A stretch of DNA of 64,000 nt, from contig CAVIUA010000024.1 in the NCBI GenBank assembly GCA_963645945.1, forward strand, positions 1 to 64,000. The letters are read 5' to 3'. Below, piece after piece: positions 9,843 to 18,790 of the stretch; position 1 is the first letter of the stretch, and each line of letters starts with the position of its first letter. Made by a program: the position numbers and the translations under genes. The notes beneath the pieces are model-generated. The model was not told where the DNA came from. It saw only the letters and a program-made list of their open reading frames with translations, and did not search any database. Origin of the DNA: CAG-877 sp963645945. GTDB taxonomy: Bacteria > Bacillota_I > Bacilli_A > RF39 > UBA660.

Positions 9843-9867
9843 TATTAATATGTAAAAAAATAAACAC

Positions 9868-9897
9868 AACACAGACCTAAATGGCTCTGTGTTTTTG
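9868..9897 (+). terminator. Terminator after the 7161 surface gene
   Basis: AACACAG (9868-9874) pairs with CTGTGTT (9887-9893), with a CC/GG contact inside, followed by TTT. The 5' end of the acyltransferase remnant begins inside this hairpin. Confidence 0.7.
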
Positions 9898-10230
9898 AAA
9901 AAATTTAATTTAAAACTTACAAAACACGATATTGAACAAGGGACGGTAACTACTTCAAACCTTGATTCAATTTATCGTGAACAAAAAGGTGAGTGCTTTC
10001 TTCTTGAAATTATTCCACCAGAAACCTTTGCCTTTGCTATTAATGCTATTCAAAAGCGACCAGTAGTTATAACCAATGAAACTGGAAAAGACAAGATTGA
10101 AGTAAGACATATATTGCCAATCACAATCGCTATTGATCATCGAGTTCTTGACTATTCTGATGTTGTTCCATTAATGAGATAGTTTGATGAAATATTTGCT
10201 AATGCCAAAATTATTCAAAGTTGGAAATAG
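9892..10230 (+). pseudogene. Remnant of a 2-oxo acid dehydrogenase E2-type acyltransferase
   Basis: The frame resembles the last quarter of the E2/chloramphenicol-acetyltransferase catalytic domain: GTVTTSNLDSIY, IIPPETFAFAINAIQKRPVV, and AIDHRVLDYSD, which carries the DHR of the DHRxxDG active site. The reading is stopped by TAG at 10180-10182, but the same frame continues FDEIFANAKIIQSWK to a second TAG at 10228, exactly the E2 C-terminal pattern. There is no N-terminal domain, no ribosome site, and the 5' end lies in the terminator of the previous gene. This is a truncated remnant with a premature stop. An open frame exists at 9889-10182 if a GTG start is allowed, but it is not a credible gene. 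Confidence 0.8.
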
Positions 10231-10261
10231 AACTATATAGAAAAACATTTTATAAAAATAA

Positions 10262-10292
10262 GTGCACGTCTTTCAAAAAGATGTGCATTTTT
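10262..10292 (+). terminator. Terminator after the E2 remnant
   Basis: GTGCACGTCTT (10262-10272) pairs with AAGATGTGCAT (10278-10288), with G-T wobbles, followed by TTTTT. It probably ended the original acyltransferase gene. Confidence 0.7.
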
Positions 10293-10342
10293 AAATTCGA
10301 AGATATAAATCCTCGTAAAATAATATATTTTTTATACCGATA

Positions 10343-10371
10343 TTGAAATTAAAGTAAATAAATGGTAAAAT
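10343..10371 (+). promoter_or_regulatory. Promoter of the VWA surface gene
   Basis: TTGAAA at 10343-10348, a 17-base spacer and TAAAAT at 10366-10371, 32 bases before the ATG. Confidence 0.6.
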
Positions 10372-10402
10372 ATAAATGTAAATAATAAGTAAAGGGTTAG
10401 TG

Positions 10403-13400
10403 ATGAGAATGTTTAAAAAAAAGATAGCTAATTTAGTCATTAATCAATTACCTTTAGCAAAAAATAAAAAAAAATTACTATTAAGTTCTATTGTTTTGAT
10501 AGGACTTTTAATAATGATTATAAATTCTTCATTTGCTAATCTAACACCAGTATCAAGTATAATTATACCTTCAACTACATTGTCATACGAAAGTAATGAA
10601 GAAGGTTCCTGGCAAATAACTAAAACAGCATCCTGGTTAAATAAAAGTAAAGCAAGAATTAATATAGAAGTAGATACAATTCAAAAAAGAAAAACAGAAT
10701 ATACAGACATTGTATTAGTGTTAGATATCTCAGGTAGTATGCAAGGGAGTAAATTCATTAAAGTACAGGAATGCATAAATAGTCTAATAAGCGAAACAAC
10801 TCAGAAAGGAAATAAAATTGCGTTAATTGCCTTCAATAATAATGCAACAATAGTTAATAATTTTACAACTGATACAAATACATTACAAACTAGCGTAACT
10901 AACTTAAAACCATCAGCTGGAGCAAACTATTATCAAGCACTAGTAAAAACTGGAGAATTATTAAGTTCATATACAAAAGAGGATAATAGAGACTGCGTAA
11001 TAATATTCTTAACAGATGGACTACCTACAATTGATACACCGAATGAAGTAGGTGAATACAATTATCTTAAAAACAAATATAATTATTTAGAAATTATTGG
11101 TATTCAATATGAACAAGGAGATGAAGTTCTAGGAGCATTAAAAAACATAACTGATACACAATATATTACTGATAAAAATAACTTGAGTGAATACCTAACA
11201 AAAGCCTCAACAACAACTTTATCTTATGATACTTTTGAATTAACAGATTACATTAATGAAGAATATTTTAATTTAAATAAAGATGCTACAGTAAATGTAA
11301 CTTCTGGAGAAATAAGCATAAATAAAAATAAAATAATCTGGAATTTATCAGGACTAAAAACAGGAAATGCTGCATCACTTACAATGGATATAAACTTAAA
11401 TAGTGATTTAGTAGGAGTAGGAGGTACCTATTCAACTCATACACAAACGGATTTATCCTATAAAATAGATTCAACATCACAAACAGAATCGTCTAAAAAA
11501 ACTACAGTATTGAAAGACAAATATACAGTAATATATAATGGAAATACTCCATTAGGTTGTACTGTATCAAATGTACCAAGTTCACGTAATTATTTTGTAT
11601 ATGATACAGTTAAAATAGACGAAACAAATCCAGTATGTAATGGATACCAGTTTCAAGGATGGGAGATAGTTAATACCAATGTTAAAAAAATAAATGAAAA
11701 TGAATTCACTATGCCAGAAGAAAATGTAACCTTAATCGCAATATGGAAAAAATTAAGTATTATAAAAAATATAGATGGAACTGTATCCTCTGTTCCATCA
11801 CTATATGAAAAAATTGCTAAAAAGACAAATGGATTAGATCAAAATATAGACTTTAGTGCTGTACCAAACAGTTCGGAATCTGGAGTCTATACCAGAAGTT
11901 CAACTTCAGAAGATATATATCCAGTATATTATTATCGTGGAAATGTTGATGACAACAATGTTCTATTTGCAGGACTTTGTTGGAAAATAGTAAGGACAAC
12001 AAGTACTGGCGGAGTAAAACTCATTTATAATGGTTCATATGATGAGACAAACAAATGTAATAATACAGGAGAAAATAGTCAAATTTCACTTGGTGAATTT
12101 AATGCACAATATACAACAGCATCAGATGTAGGGTACATGTATGGTAAAAGATACGAATATAGTACTTATCAGTCACCAGGTGTTAATGTATTAACAAGAC
12201 ATTCTAGTAGAAATACGACATATTATTATGCATCGTCTATTAGCTATTCATATTCATCAGGAACATATACTCTTGAAGAACCTTCTAAACAATCTTGGAC
12301 AGATAATTATAGCAATTTAATAGGATATTATACATGTTTAAACGAATCAACAACATGTACAAAAGTCTATTATGTAGTAGCAACAGATAACACATATCAG
12401 TACGATGTGAGTTTATCATCAGGATATACTAATCCAAACGAAGAAACAATTATTTTAGGTGAAAATATAATAGATAATGGTGATGGTACATATTCTTTAG
12501 AAAATCCTACTTTAGTAAATAAGATAGACTGGTATAGCAATTACAATACTTATAAGAATTACTATATGTGCAAAGGATTAAGTACTACAACATGTAATAA
12601 CAAGTATCTTGTAACAGCAACAAGTAGTTATAGAATAACATATGATGATACAAATAATTATGTATATGGAAATGATGTATATTGGGATGGTTATCAATAT
12701 AAACTTGTAGATACATATAGTTCAACAAACTCCTGGTCAAAAGATAGAACAACTCTCGCTAAAAAATATCATTATACATGTCTTAATACAACAGGAAAAT
12801 GTAGCCAAGTATATTATATTCAATACTTTGGTAGTAGTTCAGTTATATATTATTTAACAATGTCATCAGGTGAAAATATAGAAGATGTCAAAGAAAAAAT
12901 GTTTACAAATATTTCTGATTCAACAATCAAAGAAGCATTAGATACCTGGTATAAAAACAACATGACTAGTTATACTGACAAACTCGAAGATACCATCTGG
13001 TGTAATGATAGAACTATATATTCCGGGTCATTAGCTGGAAAAGATGTAAATGCCACAACTTCTTACTCTAGATTTAGTACATATAATAGAGTTTATATCG
13101 AACTTAATCCAACACTCTCTTGTTCTAATTTATCAAGAGACGGTTTCACAGTTTCTACAGATTCTGGAGGAAATGGTAAATTAACTTATCCGGCCGGACT
13201 ACTAACAGTTGATGAAGTTATTTTAGCAGGAGCAACAAGTAAAACTAACACAGATTATTATCTATATTCAGATTCACAATATTGGCTTATGTCACCGGCT
13301 GGATTTAGTACAAGTTTTCATTCTTGTACGTTTAATATCAATTCATATGGAACTTTGGCTAATAATCGTGTAGTAGGAAAATATGGAATAAGACCTTCAA

Positions 13401-13474
13401 TTTCCTTATCATCTGGAGTTAAGACATCAGGCGGTCTTGGAACGGTAGATGACCCATACGTAATTGACAGTTAA
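10403..13474 (+). CDS. Large exported von Willebrand A-domain surface protein
   Basis: About 1,023 residues. A basic N-terminus is followed by a hydrophobic helix at about residues 28-48 (signal or anchor). A VWA domain follows at about 95-290, with the MIDAS motif DISGS, a GANYYQAL stretch at the threonine position and 'FLTDGLPT'. Next is a Listeria-Bacteroides (InlB-B/Flg_new) type repeat ending in 'MPEENVTLIAIW'. The C-terminal half has the same module as the 7161 gene: 'YYYRGNVDDNNVLFAGLCW' and KIVRTTSTGGVKLIYNG, ending GKYGIRPSISL. No LPxTG is seen. The start ATG 10403 lies six bases after AAAGGG; GTG 10400 is possible. A metal-dependent adhesion role is likely from the VWA domain; the ligand is unknown. 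Confidence 0.82.
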   Translation: MRMFKKKIANLVINQLPLAKNKKKLLLSSIVLIGLLIMIINSSFANLTPVSSIIIPSTTLSYESNEEGSWQITKTASWLNKSKARINIEVDTIQKRKTEYTDIVLVLDISGSMQGSKFIKVQECINSLISETTQKGNKIALIAFNNNATIVNNFTTDTNTLQTSVTNLKPSAGANYYQALVKTGELLSSYTKEDNRDCVIIFLTDGLPTIDTPNEVGEYNYLKNKYNYLEIIGIQYEQGDEVLGALKNITDTQYITDKNNLSEYLTKASTTTLSYDTFELTDYINEEYFNLNKDATVNVTSGEISINKNKIIWNLSGLKTGNAASLTMDINLNSDLVGVGGTYSTHTQTDLSYKIDSTSQTESSKKTTVLKDKYTVIYNGNTPLGCTVSNVPSSRNYFVYDTVKIDETNPVCNGYQFQGWEIVNTNVKKINENEFTMPEENVTLIAIWKKLSIIKNIDGTVSSVPSLYEKIAKKTNGLDQNIDFSAVPNSSESGVYTRSSTSEDIYPVYYYRGNVDDNNVLFAGLCWKIVRTTSTGGVKLIYNGSYDETNKCNNTGENSQISLGEFNAQYTTASDVGYMYGKRYEYSTYQSPGVNVLTRHSSRNTTYYYASSISYSYSSGTYTLEEPSKQSWTDNYSNLIGYYTCLNESTTCTKVYYVVATDNTYQYDVSLSSGYTNPNEETIILGENIIDNGDGTYSLENPTLVNKIDWYSNYNTYKNYYMCKGLSTTTCNNKYLVTATSSYRITYDDTNNYVYGNDVYWDGYQYKLVDTYSSTNSWSKDRTTLAKKYHYTCLNTTGKCSQVYYIQYFGSSSVIYYLTMSSGENIEDVKEKMFTNISDSTIKEALDTWYKNNMTSYTDKLEDTIWCNDRTIYSGSLAGKDVNATTSYSRFSTYNRVYIELNPTLSCSNLSRDGFTVSTDSGGNGKLTYPAGLLTVDEVILAGATSKTNTDYYLYSDSQYWLMSPAGFSTSFHSCTFNINSYGTLANNRVVGKYGIRPSISLSSGVKTSGGLGTVDDPYVIDS

Positions 13475-13492
13475 AAAAATATTCAAATACTC

Positions 13493-13521
13493 AAAACGAC
13501 ATGAAACACCATGCCGTTTTT
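13493..13521 (+). terminator. Terminator after the VWA surface gene
   Basis: AAAACG-A-CATG (13493-13503) pairs with CATG-C-CGTTTT (13510-13520), with one internal mismatch and a T-rich end. Confidence 0.65.
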
Positions 13522-13543
13522 GCTTTTTATCAATTACTTTATA

Positions 13544-13572
13544 TTGACTTTTAGGCAAATTTATAGTATAAT
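13544..13572 (+). promoter_or_regulatory. Strong promoter of the dinG operon
   Basis: TTGACT at 13544-13549, a 17-base spacer and TATAAT at 13567-13572. It lies inside the longest open frame of dinG, so the true dinG start must be downstream, at 13601. Confidence 0.85.
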
Positions 13573-13600
13573 ATGCAGGCAAGTAAAGGACTGGTGCGAT

Positions 13601-15631
13601 ATGAAAAGTATTTGGAAAAAAGAAAAAACAATATTAAGTTGTGAACAAGAAAAACAAATTGATAGTTTCTTCGCAAATCTTGAAGAAAGTAAGACCTTAG
13701 AATATCGTGCAGGTCAACATACCATGGCATTAGATATAGCTGATGCTATAAAAGACCGCAGTATTTTATTAATAGAGTCAGGCGTAGGATCAGGTAAATC
13801 CTGGGCCTATTTAGTGCCTTTGATATATGCAAGTTCTGGTAGTGATAAATTTAAAGGATTCATCATTTCAACATCATCAAAAGCTCTACAAGACCAATTG
13901 AAAAAAGAAATAGAAACTTTATCTGAAATGCTAGGTTTGCCAAAGAAGATAGATGTTACTATAGCTAAAGGTAGAACTAACTACTTATGTAAAAGACGTT
14001 TTGAATATTTTGAAAAAAATGCTGGTCAAACCGAAAAAGTAAAAAGTATTAAGGATAGAATAAAAGAAGGTAAGGTAGAACGAACAGATTATAATGATAT
14101 TAGTCAAATAGACTGGAAGAAAATGAATGTTGATAAAGTTAGATGTACTAACTGTTTGTATGAATCGGAGTGTACTTATCGAGTAAAAAGAAAGCGTTGG
14201 CCAGAGTCAAAAGCTATTATTTGTAACCATAACTTATTAGTAGAATCATTAAAAAGAAATGGTGTAAATCCTTTATTAAATGAACCATCAATTCTAATTG
14301 TAGATGAGGCTCATACTTTAGAAGAAAAAATAAGAGACTCTTATAAAAAAAGTTTAAATAAGCAGGAATTAGAATCATTAATTTATGGATTATACCGTTA
14401 TTTGAATAAAAATGTTAAAAACGATATACCCGTTCTTGGTACTATCAATAGTCTATTTAGAAAAATAAGTACTAGCGCCAAAAGAGAATATAATAAACAC
14501 GCTATTGAAAATGTTGATGTTTTTGATTCTGAAAATTCTGGTTTTAAATGTACTGCTGCCATAAAAGAATCAATAGGAACATTAATAAAACAATTAGAAG
14601 AATTAGAAGAAGAAGCAATATTTAATAATGGTTATAACAGAACTAAAGACTTCATAGAACAAATTAATGCCTTACAAGAGACTAAACGAGCTTTTCAAGA
14701 TCTAATTTTATCAAATGAAGATCAAAAGAATGTTTACTGGGCAGTCTTCTTACCTGGGACAAAAGAACATATTGAAATACAATATGTACCAAGAAACATA
14801 CCAGAGCTTGCCAGAAATTTATTGAAAAATCCAAATTACGGTAAAGTATTTACATCAGCAACTCTAACAACTGAAGGAGATTATGAGTACTTCAGTAAAG
14901 GATTAGGAATAGATAATAAAATAGGTAGTCGTATTACAACAGAAGACCCACAAAAGTCTCCCTTTGATTATAATAACAACGCTATGCTATATTGTCCTTT
15001 AGACTTAGTATCGCCAAAGGATCCTGATCATGACAGTTACTTATCGTCTATTTCTACAAGAATTAATGAATTATTAGATGTAACTGAAGGAAGAACACTA
15101 GTATTATTTACTTCTAAAAGTGATATGCGTGAAGTATATAATAGAATAAAAGGTGAAAATAAACCTTACAACATCTATCTTCAAGAAGATGGGCAAGACA
15201 TAGAAACATTAAAACGAAATTTTAAAGAAGATACAACTTCTTGTCTTTTCGCAACTGGTTCATTCTGGGAAGGCATAGATATTAAAGGTGAATCACTAGA
15301 AAGTGTTATCATACCAAAACTACCATTTCATGTCGTAGATCCTGTAATGGATGCTAAAGCAAAGTACTATGCCGGTGGCTCAAATGCTGTCTACTTACAA
15401 GATATGCTTATAAAATTAAAACAAGGAGCAGGACGTCTAATTAGAAGTGAAACAGATAAAGGAATAGTCTCAATTCTAGACTCTAGGATAAAAGACTATG
15501 GCGAAGCAGTTGAAGAAACTCTACCATTTACAAAAATAACGGATGACATTGAAAAAGTAAAAGACTTTGCTGCCGAGGCCTTGAAGAAAGAAAAAGGTAT
15601 TCAAAAAGTAAAAACAAATAATCAAAAATAA
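13601..15631 (+). CDS. dinG: DinG/XPD-family ATP-dependent DNA helicase
   Basis: The 676-residue protein has Walker A ESGVGSGKS near residue 65, motif II LIVDEAHTLEE and motif VI QGAGRLIRS. Four cysteines that can bind a 4Fe-4S cluster appear between motifs I and II: one in YLCKRRFEY and three in CTNCLYESEC. This is the XPD-like superfamily 2 plan of 5'-3' helicases such as DinG and YoaA, used on R-loops, G4 and stalled forks. No N-terminal exonuclease domain is present, unlike the B. subtilis DinG nuclease form. The frame extends upstream to 13511, but the promoter at 13544-13572 shows that translation begins at ATG 13601, with GGTGCGAT directly before it. Two uncharacterised genes follow in the same operon. 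Confidence 0.9.
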   Translation: MKSIWKKEKTILSCEQEKQIDSFFANLEESKTLEYRAGQHTMALDIADAIKDRSILLIESGVGSGKSWAYLVPLIYASSGSDKFKGFIISTSSKALQDQLKKEIETLSEMLGLPKKIDVTIAKGRTNYLCKRRFEYFEKNAGQTEKVKSIKDRIKEGKVERTDYNDISQIDWKKMNVDKVRCTNCLYESECTYRVKRKRWPESKAIICNHNLLVESLKRNGVNPLLNEPSILIVDEAHTLEEKIRDSYKKSLNKQELESLIYGLYRYLNKNVKNDIPVLGTINSLFRKISTSAKREYNKHAIENVDVFDSENSGFKCTAAIKESIGTLIKQLEELEEEAIFNNGYNRTKDFIEQINALQETKRAFQDLILSNEDQKNVYWAVFLPGTKEHIEIQYVPRNIPELARNLLKNPNYGKVFTSATLTTEGDYEYFSKGLGIDNKIGSRITTEDPQKSPFDYNNNAMLYCPLDLVSPKDPDHDSYLSSISTRINELLDVTEGRTLVLFTSKSDMREVYNRIKGENKPYNIYLQEDGQDIETLKRNFKEDTTSCLFATGSFWEGIDIKGESLESVIIPKLPFHVVDPVMDAKAKYYAGGSNAVYLQDMLIKLKQGAGRLIRSETDKGIVSILDSRIKDYGEAVEETLPFTKITDDIEKVKDFAAEALKKEKGIQKVKTNNQK

Positions 15632-15644
15632 GGAGGTAAAATAT

Positions 15645-16634
15645 ATGGATTTTGTAAAAGTTACTGATGATAAAAACATAAATAGTTTACTAGCAGCCAT
15701 AAATCAAAACTTAAGAACAACTAATTATATACAAAAAGAAATGCAAAAACGAAACACTTCACAAAGTGTTTTTGTCAGCAACTTTTCTGATGAAAATCCT
15801 CTTATAGAAGAAATATCTCCTTTCTTATCAGAACAAGAAACTGATCAATTTGAAAATGACATTTTATATTACATGAGTGAACTATCATCACTTAAGACAG
15901 GTTCTAGTAAAGATGAAATAAGGGAAGTTTTACCCGATAAAGATGACTATGATTATGAAAAAGTTTTACTAAGACTAATGGCTGAATTAGTAAGAGAAAA
16001 TAATGATATGGCAATTTTTTCTGATGAAGAGGGAGTTTCCTTAGAAGAAAAGAAATTTTTAGCTTCTGAAATAGAAGAAAACTTAAGAAGAAAAGACATT
16101 TTAAAAGAATTAGTTACTGAAAAAGAAAAAAAAGAAGAAAGCGAAGTTCATGAAGAAAATAAATTGATATTCATGCCAACTCAGTCTGGAAATCCTTGTG
16201 TTATAAGTGAATTAAAACACATTGACTCAGAATACTATGAAAGTTTTGCTTCTTTATTTGAATCTATTATTACTGGAAAATTTAAAAACTTACGAAAATT
16301 TAGTCCAAACAGCGCTGTTGCTGGACTATTCGAAGTAAAAGATTTTGCTATAAGAGTTATTTTATCAAGACTAGGGCCAAGAGAATATTGCGTAATATCC
16401 GCTTTTACTAAAAAGACTGATAGTAATAAAGATTATCAAGAACAAATAAATCTACGTGCCTCTAATTTTAGAAAATTAGAAGCAAGTCTAAAAGAAAATA
16501 TTAAAAATGATGAATTTATGCAACTACAAGCTACTTACCAAGAAGAATTATTTAACATGTTAGGAAGAGAGTCTAAAAAAGGAATACAAAAAGAAAAAAA
16601 GGATGATTTAAATGACACTACAAGAAATAATTAA
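15645..16634 (+). CDS. Uncharacterised protein with a RelE/HigB-like C-terminal domain
   Basis: The 329-residue protein has a long acidic, mostly helical N-terminal half (to about residue 175) and a compact C-terminal domain at about 180-290. That domain reads like a RelE/Gp49-type fold: a helical pair (SELKHIDSEYYESFASLFES), 'KFKNLRKFS', then the beta pattern GLFEVKDFAIRVILSRLG and 'YCVISAFTKKTD', followed by a closing helix with arginines. In RelE/HigB toxins the equivalent is 'GLYELR..YRVFY..LLHGFxKKT'. The catalytic residues differ between subfamilies, so RNase activity is not assured. A strong AGGAGG lies upstream, 13 bases after dinG, and its end overlaps the next gene by 23 bases. I know no described system with this arrangement. 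Confidence 0.7.
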   Translation: MDFVKVTDDKNINSLLAAINQNLRTTNYIQKEMQKRNTSQSVFVSNFSDENPLIEEISPFLSEQETDQFENDILYYMSELSSLKTGSSKDEIREVLPDKDDYDYEKVLLRLMAELVRENNDMAIFSDEEGVSLEEKKFLASEIEENLRRKDILKELVTEKEKKEESEVHEENKLIFMPTQSGNPCVISELKHIDSEYYESFASLFESIITGKFKNLRKFSPNSAVAGLFEVKDFAIRVILSRLGPREYCVISAFTKKTDSNKDYQEQINLRASNFRKLEASLKENIKNDEFMQLQATYQEELFNMLGRESKKGIQKEKKDDLNDTTRNN

Positions 16635-18348
16635 TGAGGTAAATTATCGTCTTTCACTATTAGAAAAATCTACTATAGAACCAGATCCAGAATTACTATT
16701 CTTAAGAGAATTTACTAGTACAACTTCAACAGCTGATATTGAAACCATTAGTAGAATAGATGAAAGCGCTATATTTTTAGCTTACTTAACAGCTAAAACA
16801 AACTTCCAATTTGAAGCCTTAAGAGAAAGAATTGAAGATGTTAAGCCTTTAATAAATGATCCTAACATGACCCAAAAAAAATTAACTAACGTCTTCTGCG
16901 GTATGATTTCTAATTGCGATTTTACAGGACCAACTGAAGCAGCATATAGAACTAGTAAAATAGTTGCAAAAGTAAAAGAATCAGCAAAAGAGAAAAAGAT
17001 AATTCAAATATTAAAAGGTAACGATTTATCAGAAGAACTTTTACCATCGGCTAAAGCTATCATTGAACTAGTACTTTTTTTTAATTCAGATATTATAGCG
17101 GGACGCAGTTTTGATGATGAAGTTACAGATGAACTAAACGAAGCCTTAAGTAAAAGATTAGACATCTTTTCAGATGCATTTATACTTATGGGTACTATAA
17201 AGAGTGCCAGAGAAATATGCAATGGAACAAGTCCTCATATTTCACTTGTTGATGATAATGACAACGTTGTCTCAATTTATGATGAATCAATTACTAAAAA
17301 AAATAAAAAATACATACATAAACAAGTAAGTAAACTTACAGATTACAAAACTGTGACAGCTAATTATCATACAATTAGTAAATATCATCAAGAAAAAGAA
17401 AGTAGATTAAATAAAATAATTAAAGGCCGAAATAAAAAAGCTCAGCAATATAGAAACTTTATAGCATCACTTGAAAAAATGGATTTACCTGGCGAGATAA
17501 CATCTTATCAAGCATCACTTGAATTTTTACCAGATGAAGATTTAAAACTTGAATTTCTAAGATTTGTCTATGAAAATAATTTAAGAGAAGGAGAGAAACT
17601 CCAAGAAGAATACAATAAAACATTCTCTAAAGGAAGGGCGACTTATGCCAGAATTTTATCTAAACATTCCCTACCTAATAGTGAAGAATTTCTAGACTGT
17701 GTTATTTCAAGGTACACTGAAGAAGAACTAAAAACTGTTTTAGAAGATATTGGAAAACTAGGTATAACTGACATTGATAGCGTCTATCAAGTATTATCAA
17801 CAAGTACCAGTAAAACAATTTCTACATTACGTTCTCTTACTGAAAAAGAAGTAATATCAAAAGACTTTTATAAGACACACATGAGTATTTTTTCTAGCGA
17901 AAGTCCTACTTATAAAACTGCTTTAACAAATATTAATTCTTTTACTGCTTCTGGCCTTAATCCAAAATATTTATTTTTAAATCCAAACATACTATTAAGT
18001 GATAGCACTTCTCTAAAAAGAAGTATTGAACTACTAAAAGATGAAAACTTGCTTGGCAGTATAACGAAAGATTCTGATATCTCATTCCTAACTTCTTCTG
18101 ATTTAGAAGAAAGAGTTAATACTATGATATTTGCTAACTGTTATGGATCAGTATCTGATAACATAGATTTATTAAATTATAGTAGTACTAGATGGAAAAG
18201 AGTAGTTGTTATGCAAACTATTGATATGCTAGTTGCTAAAGAAGACTTATCTGCCTTCTTAGATAGAGATGATTTCTTTATACCTGACAGTAAAATAGAT
18301 AGTTATATACCAACTATACCTAAAATTACTAAGCCAAGCACTAAGTAA
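16612..18348 (+). CDS. Uncharacterised helical protein, dinG operon
   Basis: The 578-residue protein is soluble, with no signal or membrane segment, and is almost entirely predicted helical. I do not recognise a family for the N-terminal two thirds. At about residues 400-520 there is an alternation such as GLNPKYLFLNPNILLSDS and SLKRSIELLKDENLL that faintly resembles mTERF repeats (three-helix units with NP and a regular leucine pattern), which bind nucleic acid in other proteins. This resemblance is by eye only. It starts inside the RelE-like gene (23-base overlap, ribosome site AAAGGATG), so both are probably made in fixed ratio. The operon ends where the rplU promoter begins. Confidence 0.7.
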   Translation: MTLQEIINEVNYRLSLLEKSTIEPDPELLFLREFTSTTSTADIETISRIDESAIFLAYLTAKTNFQFEALRERIEDVKPLINDPNMTQKKLTNVFCGMISNCDFTGPTEAAYRTSKIVAKVKESAKEKKIIQILKGNDLSEELLPSAKAIIELVLFFNSDIIAGRSFDDEVTDELNEALSKRLDIFSDAFILMGTIKSAREICNGTSPHISLVDDNDNVVSIYDESITKKNKKYIHKQVSKLTDYKTVTANYHTISKYHQEKESRLNKIIKGRNKKAQQYRNFIASLEKMDLPGEITSYQASLEFLPDEDLKLEFLRFVYENNLREGEKLQEEYNKTFSKGRATYARILSKHSLPNSEEFLDCVISRYTEEELKTVLEDIGKLGITDIDSVYQVLSTSTSKTISTLRSLTEKEVISKDFYKTHMSIFSSESPTYKTALTNINSFTASGLNPKYLFLNPNILLSDSTSLKRSIELLKDENLLGSITKDSDISFLTSSDLEERVNTMIFANCYGSVSDNIDLLNYSSTRWKRVVVMQTIDMLVAKEDLSAFLDRDDFFIPDSKIDSYIPTIPKITKPSTK

Positions 18349-18350
18349 AG

Positions 18351-18379
18351 TTGACAGGATAAAATAGTTATGCTATAAT
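18351..18379 (+). promoter_or_regulatory. rplU promoter with extended -10
   Basis: TTGACA at 18351-18356, a 17-base spacer and TATAAT at 18374-18379 preceded by TGC. This is the closest match to consensus in the window and suits a ribosomal protein operon. Confidence 0.9.
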
Positions 18380-18385
18380 CTAGAT

Positions 18386-18476
18386 GTTTGACGCCTCATG
18401 CTCAAACCGCATTGAAAAGGTTATAAACAATTTATTGTGCCTTAAGAGCGAGTCTTAAGTTATTAATTAAAGGAGG
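18386..18476 (+). ncRNA. L21 ribosomal protein leader (autoregulatory 5' UTR)
   Basis: Between the promoter and AAAGGAGG lies an unusually GC-rich leader including GACGCCTCATGCTCAAACC and GCATTGAAAAGGTT, ending with a CTTAAGAGCGAGTCTTAAG hairpin. From memory this matches the Bacillus L21 leader (Rfam L21_leader), which controls rplU-prp-rpmA. The family call rests on remembered consensus, not a covariance search. Confidence 0.75.
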
Positions 18477-18485
18477 TAATTATTA

Positions 18486-18788
18486 ATGAACGCTGTAATT
18501 AAAGTTGGTGGAAAGCAATATTACGTACAAGAAAATTCTGAAATTTACGTAGAAAAGCTTGATGCTGAAGCTGGAGACACAGTTAAATTTGATCAAGTTT
18601 TAATGCTTGACAGTAAAATTGGTAGTCCTTATCTTACTAATGTTACCGTTGAAGGCGAAGTAGTTAAAAATGGTAAACAAAAGAAAATTAAAGTTTTCAA
18701 GTATAAGAGTAAAGACAGATCTAATCGTAAGACTCAAGGACATAGACAACCCTTTACTAAAGTTAAAATCACTAAAATTAACGGTTAA
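18486..18788 (+). CDS. rplU: 50S ribosomal protein L21
   Basis: The 100-residue protein begins NAVIKVGGKQYYVQE and contains FKYKSKDRSNRKTQGHRQPFT, the conserved 23S-binding tail of L21. The length is typical. AAAGGAGG lies seven bases upstream. It is the first gene of rplU-prp-rpmA, the order conserved in Firmicutes, where L21 is thought to regulate the operon through its leader. Confidence 0.98.
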   Translation: MNAVIKVGGKQYYVQENSEIYVEKLDAEAGDTVKFDQVLMLDSKIGSPYLTNVTVEGEVVKNGKQKKIKVFKYKSKDRSNRKTQGHRQPFTKVKITKING

Positions 18789-18790
18789 TT

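Noticed and set aside
9889..10182. A 97-residue gene from GTG 9889
   Set aside because: The start is inside a terminator hairpin and the frame is the tail of an E2 acyltransferase broken by a TAG.
13511..13600. Upstream extension of dinG (MPFLLFINYF...)
   Set aside because: A near-consensus promoter (TTGACT-17-TATAAT, 13544-13572) lies inside it and the hydrophobic residues do not fit a DinG start; ATG 13601 is the real start.
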